Shown here piece by piece: positions 52,301 through 63,994 of a stretch of 64,000 bases of DNA; the first letter of the stretch is position 1; every line of letters begins with the position of its first letter. The position numbers were made by a program, and so were the translations under genes. The notes below the pieces were generated by a model. That model worked only from the letters and a program-made list of their open reading frames with translations, did no database searches and was not told the origin of the DNA. The DNA is from Anolis sagrei (lineage: Eukaryota > Chordata > Lepidosauria > Squamata > Anolidae): the NCBI RefSeq assembly GCF_037176765.1, contig NC_090023.1:142897366-142961365 (forward strand), in the 5' to 3' direction.

Positions 52301-55300
52301 AAATGGTTGGAGTAACCACCCACTGGTCAAGACAATTTCCCTTTATGCCCTCCCACAGTCAGACTGGAAGGCCGTGGCTTCTTCTATCAACACAGAATTC
52401 AGGAGGATTGACAAGTTTGCTACTGGTGCCCCAGGAGCAAGAGTAATTGTTACAGACACTTGGATCATGAAAGTGACTACATACTGCTTACACATTGCCC
52501 AGCAGCGGGACATCTTTCTGACAGTGGTGGAGTCCAGACAGCACGAACTCTTGCCAGATTCAAATATGCCTGCGCAGTTCCTCACAATCCGTGTTTCCAG
52601 TGTTAATCCTAATGTGAAAACTTTTGATATCCGGTAAAACAGATAAACTTTTCTGTTTATTGAGTATTTGCAGTGTGCTTAATGTCAGGGGAAATGGATG
52701 TTTCACGACTGTATTCCATGATTGATCTCACAGTTAAAGCTGTATTTTATAGCAAACTAACTAAAACTCATATAACTGGGTTGATGTAAATATGCTTTTC
52801 ATACTAGTGAACCAGGACAGAGGCAAGAGTAACCAAAGGAATTGTAGTCAGTGGTCAGCATGTGGAATGGATGCTATGTTCTTCTGCAGCATTTACAGCT
52901 CTGCAGTATGTATGTTGGGAGACTTAGTGCAGGAGGCACATTCAAAGTACTCACTGCTGAATATATTTCTGAAGTGTTTTACCACCACACTTCAGATTCC
53001 ACATGAGATGTGAGAGAAGCTGAGAGTTTTCTCAATAGAAGACTTGTACCGCTTATGTTTTCAGTCACTTGTTCTTTGTCTTGGACTGGGTCAAAGGTTT
53101 TAAGCACTGACAGATCATTACATGGAGTCACCTTCTCTGTGTGATTGTTATCACAGTGAGGACTAAATATGTTACTCTTTGCATATATTCATGATTTTAA
53201 CTGTAATTTTTGTGTGCTGTTTTGTTGTTTGATTTGTTAGTTGCTTTGAGAGTCTGCAAATAATCTCTTTTTACAGTCTGTAATTCCCTTTAAGACTGCC
53301 AGACAAATGAGTCTTTCCTATCTATTTAAAAGTAATATGGGGGCTTAAAAATAGATTTTAAATATTCCATTGCTCCTACATATTTCCTTATTCCAGTCTA
53401 TAGAAGCCTAACAAGTACCCTATACTATTTACTCTAAAATGCAAAGCATCATGGAGCCTTACCTCACAATGTTGCAAGTGCGATGTTTTCCCATGTTTAG
53501 TTCATGGGTTTCTGATGCTTCCAGTAAAAAAAAAAAAAAGAGAGTAAACACCTTCAGTATGTTTCAGTGTCAAATACTTTTTCCTCTAAGGAAGCTTGGT
53601 TGTTTTAATGTCTTTTTTGTGATAGCAGGGTGTCTTTTTTGTGATAGTAAGATGTCTCCTGCCTGGGGGAATCCTCCCAACAAAGGATTCCCCCAAGAAG
53701 TAGGCAGCCAGCCAGCTGTCAGGCTATTCAGTGCTAATCAAGCTGGCCAATTGCAATTCCCACTTGGCTCCAACAGACAAGAGTTCTTTCTCCCACCCTG
53801 GACATTCCACAGATATATAAACCCCACTTGCCCAGTTTCCAACAGACCCTTCAACCTCTGAGGATTTCTGCCATAGATGTGGACGAAATGTCAGCAGAGA
53901 ATGCTTCTGGAGCATAGCCATACAACCCAGAAAAGAAAAAAGAGGTTTTTTTGTTTACTGTGGAGTGTGTGGTTATTTATATTTGGAATGATTTTCCTAC
54001 TTGGGAAAATACTTCTTTTGACTAAAACGCAATTTTGAGAAACACATGTCTTGCGTTTCTAGGAAATGGATGATCTATATGAGCAGAAATTGGATTCAAA
54101 TAAATACTTTTATGCACTGTGTCTCGGACCACCCCCCATCTCCCCTTTAGGCAGGTTGTCATTTTTTGCCAAATTTAGTAAAACTGTCATTTAACATTAT
54201 CAGTTGGTGTTTTAAGGAAATGGATGTGATATAGTCTACGGCAGCCATTTTTTGAAATGTCAATGTCTATTTTTTGTTGGTTACCATGGATGTTGTCTCA
54301 AATTCCAAATAAATTCAGTAGTTTGAAGGCAGCTGATTTAAAGCATTTTAACACAGTTGCTTTTTTTTAATTAAATTTTATTTCGAAAAGATAATACACC
54401 AACCATATATGTTGCAAAAAAGTACACATACACAAACAAACACACATACACAAACAACCCTCCATACAGTTACCCCTCCACCCACCCCCAGTGCTACCCA
54501 CCACCTTGACTTCCGTCACTAATCCACGCAGGATTTATGCACAACTTATTTAACCCTCTATACTTGTAATTCAATAAATTCCTCTTGTTTTTATTTCTTT
54601 AGCTCTCCCGTCAAGTATGCTAAGGCCAGCTTCCAGTTTCTTTCAAATATTTCATTATTTTCATATTTCAAATTGCTTGAAATCTTAGCCATCTGTGCAT
54701 AATCCCACAATTTATCCTTCCAATCTTTAATGCTTAATGTTTTCTCCCCTTTCCAATTTTTGGCAATTGTAATGCGTGCAGCTGCAAAGCTGTACAAACA
54801 GATTTCTCTCTCTGGCTGTTCTAAACTGTCTCTGAATATCCCTAATAGGCACATCCCTGGGTTCTTTTTTACTTTGTTGTAAATCATTTTATTTGTTTCC
54901 TTTATTATTCTTTTCCAATAGATCTGCACCAGTTCGCACGACCACCATACGTGAAAGAAAGTCCCTTTCTTTCTTTTGCACCTCCAACAGGATCCTGTTT
55001 GTGAATTGTCCATTTTGGCTAGGAGGGCTGGAGTTATGTAGCATCTGTAGAACATTTTGTATACATTATCTCTAATTGAAGCTGCCACTGTAAATTTAAA
55101 GCCATTGTTCCACAGATTTTCCCAGATGTCAAAATCTATGCTTCTCCCTAAATCTTTTGCCCATGAGATCATGGGGGTTTTAACACGATTATCTTCCAAA
55201 TTATAGTATAGAATATATTTGTATAATCTGGCTATTAATCCTTTTCCCCCTTTATCTAATATAGTTTCCAGATCTGATTTTTTGGAAGCAAATCCCCTCT

Positions 55301-58085
55301 TCTCGTCTTTTTTGAATCTTTCGTATAATTGATGATATCGGAACCAATCTTTAATACCCAATTCTTCTTTTCCCCTCAGTGCCCATTGGCCATTGGACCT
55401 GATAAGTAGTTCCCCATATGTTCTGACATCATCCTTGCAGATGGGTCTCCCAATGGCTTCTATTGGCCTCAGCCACAGGGGTGTTTTGGGTTCCATCCCT
55501 AATTTGTATCTTTTCCAAACATCTATTAAGCTTCCCCTAATTACATGTTTATTGAATGCCTTATTTAATCTCTCCTTCATACCAGAGGTAAGAATGCCAT
55601 CCATATCTGATTCCATGTCCTTCTAAATTTAGTAGATTTATGTTCTGGAATTGTATCCAATCTTTGAGCCAGCTCATGCAGGCGGCCTCATAGTAGGTTT
55701 TTAAATCTGGTAAATTTAGTCCTCCCCTCTCTTTGGTATCAATTAAATTTTTGTAAGCAATCCTGGCTTTTTTCCCTGCCCAAACTGTGTTGGGCAGGAA
55801 CATAGTTGCTTTATTGGGTTGTAAGTTTTTCGGGTTGTATGGCTAAGTTCTAGAAGCATTCTCTTCTGACATTTTGCCTGCATTTATGGTAGACTATCTC
55901 ATATCGTCAGTCCTTTCTATTAGTCTTATGTATGGAAATAAGCAATATACAGTAGACTCTCAGTTAACAGGAGCTCACGTGTCTGGAGCTCTCAAGCAAC
56001 CGGCAAAAAATCAACAAAATAATATTGCATTCACAATGCTGTTTTTATAATACAGTATAACTGCACTTAAAGTTTAGCTTGTCTTTATTTGTCTTTATTT
56101 GCTTTTAATTACTGCATTACAACAGTAATTCCAAGTCAATACTTAGTTTATGGTATAGTATTAGGCCTATTTTTAATAGTAAATCTCAGAATAATTGAAC
56201 GACATTTATCTGGCATCTACTACTCCCCATGGATGGTGGTTAACTGAATCTACTGTATTCAAGTTTGTGGAGGCACAGTGAAGGCTCCTTAGGTAAAAAT
56301 TTGTTAGTTGTATAAACGTTCATTTGAACCTGTTGTATTTAATTACCTTGTGGCTTGTAAAGTTTGGTTTTACTGTTTTTCTTTCTCTGCATATCAAAAT
56401 AGTATGACAAGTCATGCTACCTTTTTATATTTGCATAAATGGCTTGTCTTGACATTATGTCTTTAGGCTTAATTCATCAGAATATGGGGAACTACGAGAG
56501 AAGCTTCATGCTCCCATCCGTAATGCTGCTAATGTGGTAATTCATCAGAGTCTCAGTGACTTGTTTCTGGAAACCTTTACCTCTCTTGTAGAGATGAATC
56601 AGACATACTCTGTTCCAAGCAATCAGGTATGTCGTATTCAAGACTAAGATTAATACTGATGTCTCACATTGTTGTTTTCTGGGCAGAATTTTTTCAGCCG
56701 TCCTCAGGCTGAGAGAATGTGACTTGTCCAACATCACTCAATGGGTTTACATGACTGAACAAAGATTTGAAACCTAGTCTTCTGGTTTAATACTCAAGCC
56801 AGCAGTAGTCATGGTGTATAACATGTTATTTTAATATAGAAGGTTCTACATGCATTTCTAAACTATTTATTAACAGCCTTGGTTAGCAGTGATGTAGGAA
56901 ACAGAATTAGTGCATTTATCACTAAATCTAGAGTCACTATCAAAATATATACTGTATATACTGGACTTTTTCAGCCCCCTTATTAGGCTGAAAAAGCCCC
57001 CCTCGGCTTATACTCAAGTCAAAGTTATCTATTATTTTACTCTGTTGTTGTTGTTATATTATTATTATTATTATTATTATTATTTTTACTATTATTATTA
57101 TTATTATTACTATTACATTTATTATTTTACTCTATTATTGTTATTATTATTATTATTACATTTACATTATTTTACTTTATTATTTTATTACATCTATTTT
57201 ACTCTATTTTTATTATTGCATTTATTATTTTAGTCTATCATTATTTTAATTACATTTATTATTTTACTCTGTTATTGAAAAGATATGTAAGCACATCTAC
57301 ATTGAAGAAAGTTAGAATAATGGTTTAATCACAGCTGGACAGTCTTGTCTTACTGTTTTATGTAAATATTCAAAGGGCCCGAGTCCAGGAATTGTGGGAG
57401 TTGAAGTCCAAAACACCTGGAGGGCCGAAGTTTGCCCATGCCTGTTCTACAAGGATGTTTTACTATGCTATTGTTTATAATTATATTTATGTATCCATGG
57501 ATTTGGATGTCTATACATGCAATTCTATATTATTAAGGTCCTGGATACCAACTCCAGCAGATAGAGAGAGTTCAGTGTATTTGTACTGTATGGACTGCTT
57601 TTGATTCAGGAGGGAATGCTTAAATTGTGATAGCCATTTATGCTGAAAGCAGTCAGAAAAATGATAGCTCTTTTTCATTCTTGGGTGACTGTCTGCTTCT
57701 TATATTGTAGGGAGTGTACATAGGTTGTTTGTGCTGCTTTATAAAGTGTTAAAAGGCATTAATCACATTGTAGATATAATTCTAATTATTTTGCTTTTCT
57801 TTTCCGCCTTCTGCATTTCTTCCTGGATGACTCAAGGAGCTAGACCCATGCATTGGATGTATGCAGACGAATGCAAATATCAAACTTGTGAAAAGCTGTC
57901 AAGAACCAAACGAAGGGGAGTGTCAACAATGCTACTGCCGCCCTATGTGGTGCCTTACTTGCATGGGCAAATGGTTTGCCAGCCGACAGGATCAGCAGCA
58001 CCCAGAGACGTGGCTATCAAGTCATGTGCCTTGTCCCACCTGCCGAGCCAAATTCTGCATTTTGGATGTCTGTGTTTTACGATAA
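49150..58085 (+). CDS. TMEM129: TMEM129, ER membrane E3 ubiquitin ligase (4 exons)
   Basis: TMEM129 is an endoplasmic reticulum membrane RING ligase that works with Derlin-1 in ER-associated degradation and is used by the cytomegalovirus protein US11 to remove class I MHC. Exons are 49,150-49,354; 52,159-52,633; 56,467-56,626; 57,837-58,085. GT/AG borders and phases agree. The total is 1,089 nt for 362 residues, the same as I recall for the human protein. Hydrophobic segments lie at about residues 9-22, 57-77 and 94-114. The middle block has [20 protein letters not shown], which is highly conserved. The C-terminal atypical RING (from residue 285) is all-cysteine: CIGC, CQQCYC, CLTC and CPTC. 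The start is the first ATG after the promoter and matches the family N-terminus. It is divergent to TACC3. Confidence 0.97.
49478..49625. mobile_element. Palindromic MITE (CTTCCACAC.GCC type)
   Basis: Starts GGCCCCTTCCACGCAGCTGA, ends GCAGTGTGGAAGGGCCCTC. The arms are inverted around CAGATAACCCAGTTCAAAGC. It lies 120 bases after TMEM129 exon 1. A second partial copy is at 49,640-49,750. Confidence 0.7.
49790..49985. repeat. Fragment of the 18,987-19,556 repeat family
   Basis: GGGAGTTCTGTGTCCCATAT, CATTGGTGGAGTTCAGAATG and TTTTAGGTGAACTATACATC, one to two monomers only. Confidence 0.6.
50339..51133 (+). mobile_element. CR1 LINE 3' end inside the Tigger-like element
   Basis: Reads GATGTGGCGGCAAAAAAAGC, TTCTGGGCATCACAATAGAA, GAGGGCAACTAAAATGATCA, ATTAGGAAGAACTTCCTGAC and ends TCTTCCAACTCTGTGATTCTATG, the lizard CR1 end. 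The best preserved CR1 in the window. Interrupted once by a hAT-type MITE. Confidence 0.9.
50416..50571. mobile_element. Palindromic hAT-type MITE with perfect target duplication
   Basis: Begins CAGGGGTCAGGAACCTTCGG and ends CCGAAGGTTCCCCATGCCTG. Long inverted arms include GGTGTGGTGGACTTCAACTC. Exactly flanked by GTCTAGAT at 50,408-50,415 and 50,572-50,579. A lone half-copy lies at 57,385-57,450. Confidence 0.92.
51555..51785 (+). mobile_element. CR1 LINE tail, plus strand
   Basis: TTAGGAAGAACTTCTTGGCT, GGACGGCCATCTGTCGGGCT, ending TTTTCCAACTCTATGATTCT. Confidence 0.75.
51875..51975. mobile_element. Half of a palindromic MITE (TACAACTCCCAT type)
   Basis: ACTACAACTCCCATGATCCC to AGTGTGGATGCATCCTTAGG, matching one arm of 34,500-34,697. 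Confidence 0.55.
52159..52633 (+). CDS. TMEM129: TMEM129 exon 2
   Basis: [13 protein letters not shown], the membrane segment [20 protein letters not shown], then [20 protein letters not shown] and TESRQHEL-like [13 protein letters not shown]. Acceptor TTTACAG, donor GTAAAA in phase 2. Confidence 0.97.
53650..53945 (+). mobile_element. Penelope-like repeat fragment, plus strand
   Basis: Contains CCACAGATATATAAACCCCA, then CTCTGAGGATTTCTGCCATA and GAAATGTCAGCAGAGAATGC, the same unit as 45,918-46,033. An inverted scrap lies at 55,815-55,890, on the other side of an L1 copy. Confidence 0.55.
54361..55803 (-). mobile_element. L1 LINE, 3' part of ORF2, minus strand
   Basis: An open minus frame of 341 codons (55,616-54,591) covers the C-terminal part of L1 ORF2: [35 protein letters not shown], a [16 protein letters not shown] zinc-knuckle-like segment, and [14 protein letters not shown] at the stop. 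The preceding piece (55,803-55,561, [20 protein letters not shown]) is in another frame, so there is one frameshift. It ends in a T run at 54,361-54,369 (poly-A tail). 5'-truncated, in TMEM129 intron 2. Confidence 0.9.
55815..55890 (-). mobile_element. Penelope-like repeat scrap, minus strand
   Basis: GGGTTGTAAGTTTTTCGGGT, then GAAGCATTCTCTTCTGACAT and TTTGCCTGCATTTATGG, inverse of the 53.7 kb unit. Confidence 0.5.
55950..56255. mobile_element. Tigger/pogo-like MITE
   Basis: Inverted ends CAGTAGACTCTCAGTTAAC and GTTAACTGAATCTACTG, with TA directly outside on both sides. 306 bases, no coding frame, in TMEM129 intron 2, ending about 210 bases before exon 3. Confidence 0.8.
56467..56626 (+). 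CDS. TMEM129: TMEM129 exon 3
   Basis: [20 protein letters not shown] and [20 protein letters not shown], ending SVPSNQ before GTATGT. Confidence 0.97.
56940..57290. repeat. TATAAGCC-type repeat fragment and degenerate TTA tract
   Basis: TTTTTCAGCCCCCTTATTAG to CTCGGCTTATACTCAAGTC, followed by about 230 bases rich in TTATTATTA and ATTTTACTCTATT units. Confidence 0.7.
57837..58085 (+). CDS. TMEM129: TMEM129 exon 4 (RING domain, stop)
   Basis: [40 protein letters not shown], then [17 protein letters not shown] and TAA at 58,083-58,085. All the RING cysteines of the family are present. Confidence 0.97.
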   Translation, partial: ELDPCIGCMQTNANIKLVKSCQEPNEGECQQCYCRPMWCLTCMGKWFASRQDQQHPETWLSSHVPCPTCRAKFCILDVCVLR

Positions 58086-58089
58086 ATTC

Positions 58090-59255
58090 GTTCTGAGACA
58101 TTCTTAAATTTGAATTGAAATGTGGGTGTACCTTAAAAGTAGAAGTACATAGCAACTATTTATTACATTTGATTTTTTCTTCCTGGGGATGTTTAGTTTT
58201 GTTCTCTTTAAACTCAGATCTAAGTATGGTAGTGCAGGCATTGGTTCCCTCAGCCTTGAAAGATTTGTAACTCTCTTCTGTTTTAGGAAAGAGTGAAATC
58301 ACATCAGACTTCTACTAAAGTTCCAGTAGAAATCAGTGAGTTGTACCTTATACATAGGCGATGCACTGTTTAAAATATAAATGTTCTGAAATGCAATTTG
58401 ATTTCTAAATCAGTCTTAATGGGATGACTGCCCTTCCTGATTTTAATTCAGAAATCACCCCGTATTCAACAAGAATCACAATTCATATTATCATTCTTGT
58501 AGGGAATTCAGTCTCAAATACCTGAAATATCTTTATATAGAATTTTCTTGTATTCTGCCTTTTGAAATTGTTCTTAAGTTTAGGGTTTTTAAAAATTTAC
58601 TGGATGGAATCCAGATTAGTTTACTTGAAATAGCTCCAGTAGAAATAAATGAGACTTTTATTTCAGTAGGCAACAAATAACTGGAATAACAGATTTGAGC
58701 TAGAATTGAATCATTGAGTCAGTTGCTGACCTCAATGGACAGTTGGTTCAGCGGGTCTGTTATGGTTGGGAATAGCAGCTTATGCCAAAGTTCAGTTAGT
58801 CCACTCAGAATAAATGCCATAGAATTCAATGGAACTTACTCACAAATATGGATTGCAGCCTTATTCTGGTTTGAAGTCACTAATTCAAAAATGTGTACCA
58901 CAATTCACCCACAATTCTTAGTATTAGTTGTAAAATACGACGAACAAATGTCACACGCACACACATATATAAACCAGGGCAATGAGGAGACTAAAGTAGT
59001 GGTGGTGCGTGTAGCTGAAGCTTGACTTTTAAAATGTTTTTACTTGAGGCACTTTGTTTTAAAAAAAGGAGTAACTCATTACCCCAACCAGAATCCTTTC
59101 TTCCAATATCTTCAGTTGCCATCTTCTGAGGTAAATTTTCTTCTCAATAAGTGGGCCTGAGTCTTAATTATAAAGAACTGATCAAGGAAATATTTATTTA
59201 AGGATTCACAGGTGTACAAGGTTTGATGGTTATTCTGTATTCCTTTAAATGTTGT
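58090..59255. other. TMEM129 3' flank, nothing recognised
   Basis: Probably contains the TMEM129 3' UTR. An AATAAA lies near 58,640, but no signal stands out and the transcript end cannot be placed. Confidence 0.35.
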
Positions 59256-59799
59256 TACAGTTGACTTTAGTTAGACAGTTTCCAATATAACTCTCAGTAT
59301 GGCTTTTACTTCCACCAGACTGGTTTTATACTTATTTCACTGCAAAGTATCTTTCTTTTCTTAACTGACACTTCAAGGCACTGACTTGCCTTTTTCTCCC
59401 TTCAGCTATCCCCACTGAAGTTATGGATTTCTACTGGGGTTTCTTTTTCCCTTAGCTCATGAGCTAATTACTAATTTAAACAGGTCGAATTGACTCTCTA
59501 AACACACAAGCTGAAGACTTAAACCTCTTGGTTTGGTTTCTCCACACACCAGAACCCAACTTCCACTTTGGTCCACTGACTAAAAGAAACGGACCTTTTA
59601 AAATGCCTGTGTCTGCCAGGTGGCAGTTAGCTCCGCCCCTTTGGCTCCTCCAATTTGGATACAATCTAACAGCCGGTTCCATTGCTATGGCATTGCTGAT
59701 TTGTCGCTCAGGTGACAAATCAGCTGGCCTGCACATATCATATCTCAGCATTAATAAACACATTTAAAACATACATTATAATCAGCTATTTCGTTACAG

Positions 59800-61600
59800 T
59801 AGTTTAATAATAATAAAAAGTTATTCACCATAGTAGTGTTTTTTGCATTAATGATTCAGGGGCTTTTGATCATTATCTCAAGATGAGGCATATGTGTGAG
59901 ACAGTATTCATTGCATCTTTGACATGCAAATGCTGTCCCAAAACTTTTGCTAGCAGTTCATAATATTTTGGACTGTTTTCCCAGCATTATTTAAAGAACT
60001 ATTCTATCCTATTTCGATTCAACTGATTTTTAAAAATTATATTACTGTTTTAGGATCACCTTTAATCTGTATCAGGTTACTGTTTGCAAAATCTACGGGA
60101 CTGATTGTATTTTCTATGTACCAACACTCCATTAAAGTGGACAAAAGTATACGCTTATAAATCCTGCAGTTAATATTTGCTTAGGGTTATACCACATTCA
60201 TATATTTCACAGTGCTCCACTCTTTGATTCAGACATATTCATAGTCCTTGTGAAAATCCATTCTTATGTTTCTGTCCCATTTGAACTTGTTTAAAAGCAA
60301 GCCACCTTGCTCTAGAACTGTGTAGAAGGCTGAATTGCAAAACATCAGATATCCAGGATTTGATTCTGAAAGAATGCCAACCTGGCAAGACCTGGGACTG
60401 TGAGGAGGCAGAATTCCAGTGATCCCTTCCTCCTGACGTGATGCCCTATCTATAGTTTGGGTGTGTATTTGAAACTGGGTGGCCAGAACAGCATAAGGAC
60501 TCTTTTTGTCATATTGCCCACCCTGCTGCTCTGCAGTCTCCTCTGCTGAGCTAGCCAGGAATTATGTACAGAATGGTCATTATTTTTTCACAGCTGTAAA
60601 ACCCTTCATTTTCTCAACCTAATATGGTGGGCCCTTGATAGGGAAGTTTGAGTAACAAGAGAATTAGTGGTTAGGAAATCTGTAGAGGTGGCTTGAAGAT
60701 TAGGTACAGAAATAAATTCCTTGGACAGTGTACACTTATACTGTGTTAAGTAGTTTACCCAGATAACACCATTGTCATATGGACTCAGCCACTCTACTTT
60801 TGTATAGATTTCTTGGCTTTTAAAGCTTGATCATGTAATTCTTTTGTGTGTCTGAAAAGTCACCAGCAAGATGCAGTTTCATAATGTTTACACCATACCT
60901 GTTATAACTAAACAAGAACCGTCTTCCTATATATGCAGAGAGTTTATAATTGCTCTTTGGTTCTGATTTGAGGATAGTGACAGATCTCTATACTCATATT
61001 GTAACTGACTTCAACAATATTTTGTTATTTTCTGAAAAATCTTATAAATTTTTATTTACAAGCACAGAAATTACATCTTTTTGCTGGATGGACAGGAAAG
61101 TGGACATAGGTATGACTAAAAAAAGATGAAAGATTTGTATTTCCCATTTCATTCATACAACACAAGTTGTTGTAATCCATGTATTTTACAATAAAACTTT
61201 ATTTCCATAGCTCTTTATTGTATCTCTTTGCTATATTCCTGCATTGGGTAGTGCACTTTCTTCAGTACATCTCACAACAACTTGGCATCATTTCCTCATT
61301 CACTTCTTGCAGAGAAATGGATGCTCTCCAGTTGTGGTTGGACTGCAGTTCCTATCAGCCATATCCAGAGTAGCCTGAACATTAGAATCCAACAATTAAA
61401 GGTTAGGAGGGGTGCATCATTCATAAACAGCCAGTCAACTTACCCTGCTGTGAAAACAAGTTCTATACTTTTTTTTAGTCTTAATTCAGTTCTTTAGAAA
61501 TATCAAATTATGGCACAGTTTTGGAGGGACTCTGTCATTCCTTCCATAGATCTACCTATAACAGATATTTGGTCTGTCAATAATTAGAAAATATAGTCCC
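59800..61600. other. No gene recognised
   Basis: AT-rich DNA. A short stretch at about 61,330-61,375 (GGTTGGACTGCAGTTCCTAT) resembles common amniote SINE tails but is too short to classify. Confidence 0.35.
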
Positions 61601-61612
61601 GTCTTAACAGTA

Positions 61613-61971
61613 CAGGCAGTTCCCAAGTTACAAACAAGATATGTTCTGTAGGCTTGTTCACACACATACACATACTCTGGATAGCATAGGGAAGGGTGAA
61701 CACCCCTGTGGTGTTGGTTTTGCTGTCTCTGCCTCTTCAGAATATTTCAGCTCACTTTCTGTCCCTTTGATAATTGTATTTTGAAAAAATTGGCTTGTGA
61801 AAATGAGGATTGGAGATAAACCTTCAGGGGAGACACCTTTTCCCCATGATAACTTTTTCAGGAATGTATTTCCCTTCTGAGGGGTAGATTTCTCTCATTT
61901 CCTGTTGTCTCACCCCTTTCTTAACTAGGAATTGTTTGTAAGTCGGATATTTGTTACGCCGGGACTGCCTG
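61613..61971. mobile_element. Tigger-like element, complete
   Basis: CAGGCAGTTCCCAAGTTAC at the left and GTTACGCCGGGACTGCCTG at the right, bordered by TA on both sides. 359 bases with no transposase frame. The uninterrupted reference for 50,090-51,286. Confidence 0.85.
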
Positions 61972-62029
61972 TACAATCTAAGATTTATGTTGATATCTAA
62001 AACAACAAAAATCCAGGTGTTACTTTCAA

Positions 62030-62507
62030 AGATGCATTTCTGCCAACCTAAACAACATGTTCATTTGGGACCTTATGACGTTAAGTGAGGGATTCACCAC
62101 ATATAGTGGCAAATCCGTAGGTTCCTGATGGACCCGATGCTCTGCATCGCCCGACTTACTGCCATCCCCATCCAATGGGGGAACCATCTGCTGCCCCATT
62201 GTAGCAAAAGCAACTTGGGAAGCCTTCCATTCTGTGGTGGCGGCGGCATACACCACTTCCTTTTCCCTTTCACCGTGGAACCCGACTGGAAGTCGATGTT
62301 TATTGTGTAATGGAATCCATGGTGAAAGGGATGAGGAAGTGGCATACAACGGGCAAATCAGCCTGTATGGTGAGGTTGTCAGTCTCCACATTTCTAGACA
62401 CCTTTCCCCCATTATAACGCGTTCAGGAGTGAATTTCCCTGACAAACAAATTCAGCTTAAGAACAAACCTGCAAGACATATCTTGTTCATAACTTGGGGA
62501 CTGCCTG
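62030..62507. mobile_element. Tigger-related element, right end only
   Basis: The right end ATAACTTGGGGACTGCCTG is followed by TA, and GAACAAACCTGCAAGACATA is the inverse of the left-end sequence of the other copies. The left limit is unclear. Confidence 0.5.
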
Positions 62508-62511
62508 TATA

Positions 62512-62998
62512 CGGTTTGCCAGCATGGTCCTCTGTCATCAACTCCACTGGACTGGCCATGTTGTCCAGATGCCCGACCACCGTCTCCCAAAGCAGTTGCT
62601 CTACTCCGAACTCAAGAATGGAAAATGAAATGTTGGAGGACAGGAAAAGAGATTTAAAGATGGGCTCAAAGAAAACCTTAAAAACTCTGGCATAGACACT
62701 GAGAACTGGGAAGCCCTGGCCCTTAAGCGCTCCAGTTGGAGGTCAGCTGTGACCAGCAGTGCTGCAGAATTTGAAGCAGCACAAATAGAGAGCGAAAAAA
62801 CGTGCCAAGAGGAAGGCGCGTCAAGCCAACCCCAACCGGGACCACCTTCCACCTGGAAACCAATGCCCTCACTGCGGGAGAAGATGCAGATCAAGAATAG
62901 GGCTCCACACTCACCCACGGACCCACCGCCAGGATACTACACTTGGAGGACAATCATCCTCGGACTACAAGGGATCGCCTAAGTAAGTAAGTAAGTCT
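62512..62998 (+). mobile_element. LINE ORF2 C-terminal end with (TAAG)n tail
   Basis: The plus frame reads LHWTGHVVQMPDHRLPKQ-like residues (62,541-62,600), GLKENLKNSGIDTENWEALA and then an acidic, proline-rich end, stopping at TAA just before (TAAG)n at 62,980-62,996. The WxGHVxRMPxxRLPK block is common at the end of several non-LTR clades; I cannot decide which. A frame change near 62,600 is likely. Confidence 0.6.
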
Positions 62999-63229
62999 GC
63001 CAGCATTGTCCATTAAAAAAGAAAATAAACCCACCACAAAATCTCATTAAATCCTGGAATTCCCATGTTCCGCACTGGGATGCCTTCGTTCCACCCCTTG
63101 TCCTTTCCCTCTCATAATCCTTCCTTCAATCTGGGGCTTAGGTCTCAAGACCTCTATACTTGATCAGGGGGTTCGGTATGTAGCTATTCTACCCACTCAG
63201 TTTTTAAATGTAAGCAGGCAGTTCTAGGA

Positions 63230-63550
63230 GACCCCGGTGGCGCAGTGGTTAAACCACTGAGCTATTGAACTTGCTTACCGAAAGGTTGCAGGTTTGAATC
63301 TGGAGAGCAGTGTGAGCTCCTGCTGTTAGCCCCAGCTTCTGCCAACCTAGCAGTTCAAAAACATGCAAATGTGAGTAGATCAATAGGTACTGCTCCAGCA
63401 GGAAGGTAACGGTGCTCCATGCAGTCATGACCTTGGAGGTGTCTATGGACAACGCCGACTCTTCGGCTTAGAAATGGAGATGAGCACCAACCTCCCAGAG
63501 TTGGACATGACTGGACTTAATGTCAAGGGAAAACTTTACCTGCTTTACTT
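63230..63550 (+). mobile_element. tRNA-derived SINE (lizard ACA-like), complete
   Basis: Head ACCCCGGTGGCGCAGTGG (A box) and B box GGTTTGAATCT near 63,291. The body GAAAACATGCAAATGTGAGT-like segment lies at 63,357-63,376. The tail is GAGTTGGACATGACTGGACT followed by TTTACC-like repeats. Confidence 0.85.
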
Positions 63551-63654
63551 TACCAGGCAGTTGTAAAAAATGTATCAATTCTGCAGGATGCCCACTAGCG
63601 TGGAAGTCTATATATACAACCAAAAGCTTTTGGTGTCTACTTCTGGTTCTTCAG

Positions 63655-63965
63655 GGCCTTTCCATACTGCCATACAAAACAGAATATGTAGGCAGATAAT
63701 CCACAATATCTGCTTTGAATTGGATTATCTAAGGCCACTTCCACACAGTTGTATAAAATCCACACAGTTCAATGTGGAGTTTATACAGCTGTGTGGAAGG
63801 GGCCTAAGTATAAAGGCCCTTCCACACAGCCCTATATTCCAGAATAGCAAGGCAGAAACTCTCACAGTATCTGCTTTGAAGTGAGTTATCTGAGTCCACA
63901 CTCCCATACATCACAGTTCAAAGCAGATAATGTGGGCTTTTCTCTAGCTGTGTGGAAGGGGCCTA
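63655..63965. mobile_element. Palindromic MITE cluster (CTTCCACAC.GCC type)
   Basis: Two tandem foldback units: GGGCCTTTCCATACTGCCAT to GTGTGGAAGGGGCCTAAG, then AAGGCCCTTCCACACAGCCC to GTGTGGAAGGGGCCTAAG. AATATCTGCTTTGAA-type segments recur inside. Confidence 0.75.
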
Positions 63966-63985
63966 AGGGTCCGACTATTTCAGAG

Positions 63986-63994
63986 TTTCCCGCC
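63986..63994 (+). promoter_or_regulatory. E2F-type site at the window edge
   Basis: TTTCCCGCC, a canonical E2F site, in a GC-richer end (CCCGCCTTTGCG). By synteny with human 4p16.3 the next gene to the right should be the cell-cycle regulated SLBP. No exon is within the window. Confidence 0.4.

Noticed and set aside
57725-58096. 123-codon frame overlapping TMEM129 exon 4
   Set aside because: Wrong register. The RING cysteines are read in the frame of 57,837-58,085.
63230-63305. tRNA gene candidate
   Set aside because: Head of a SINE; the tail and the body match the reversed copy at 222-532.
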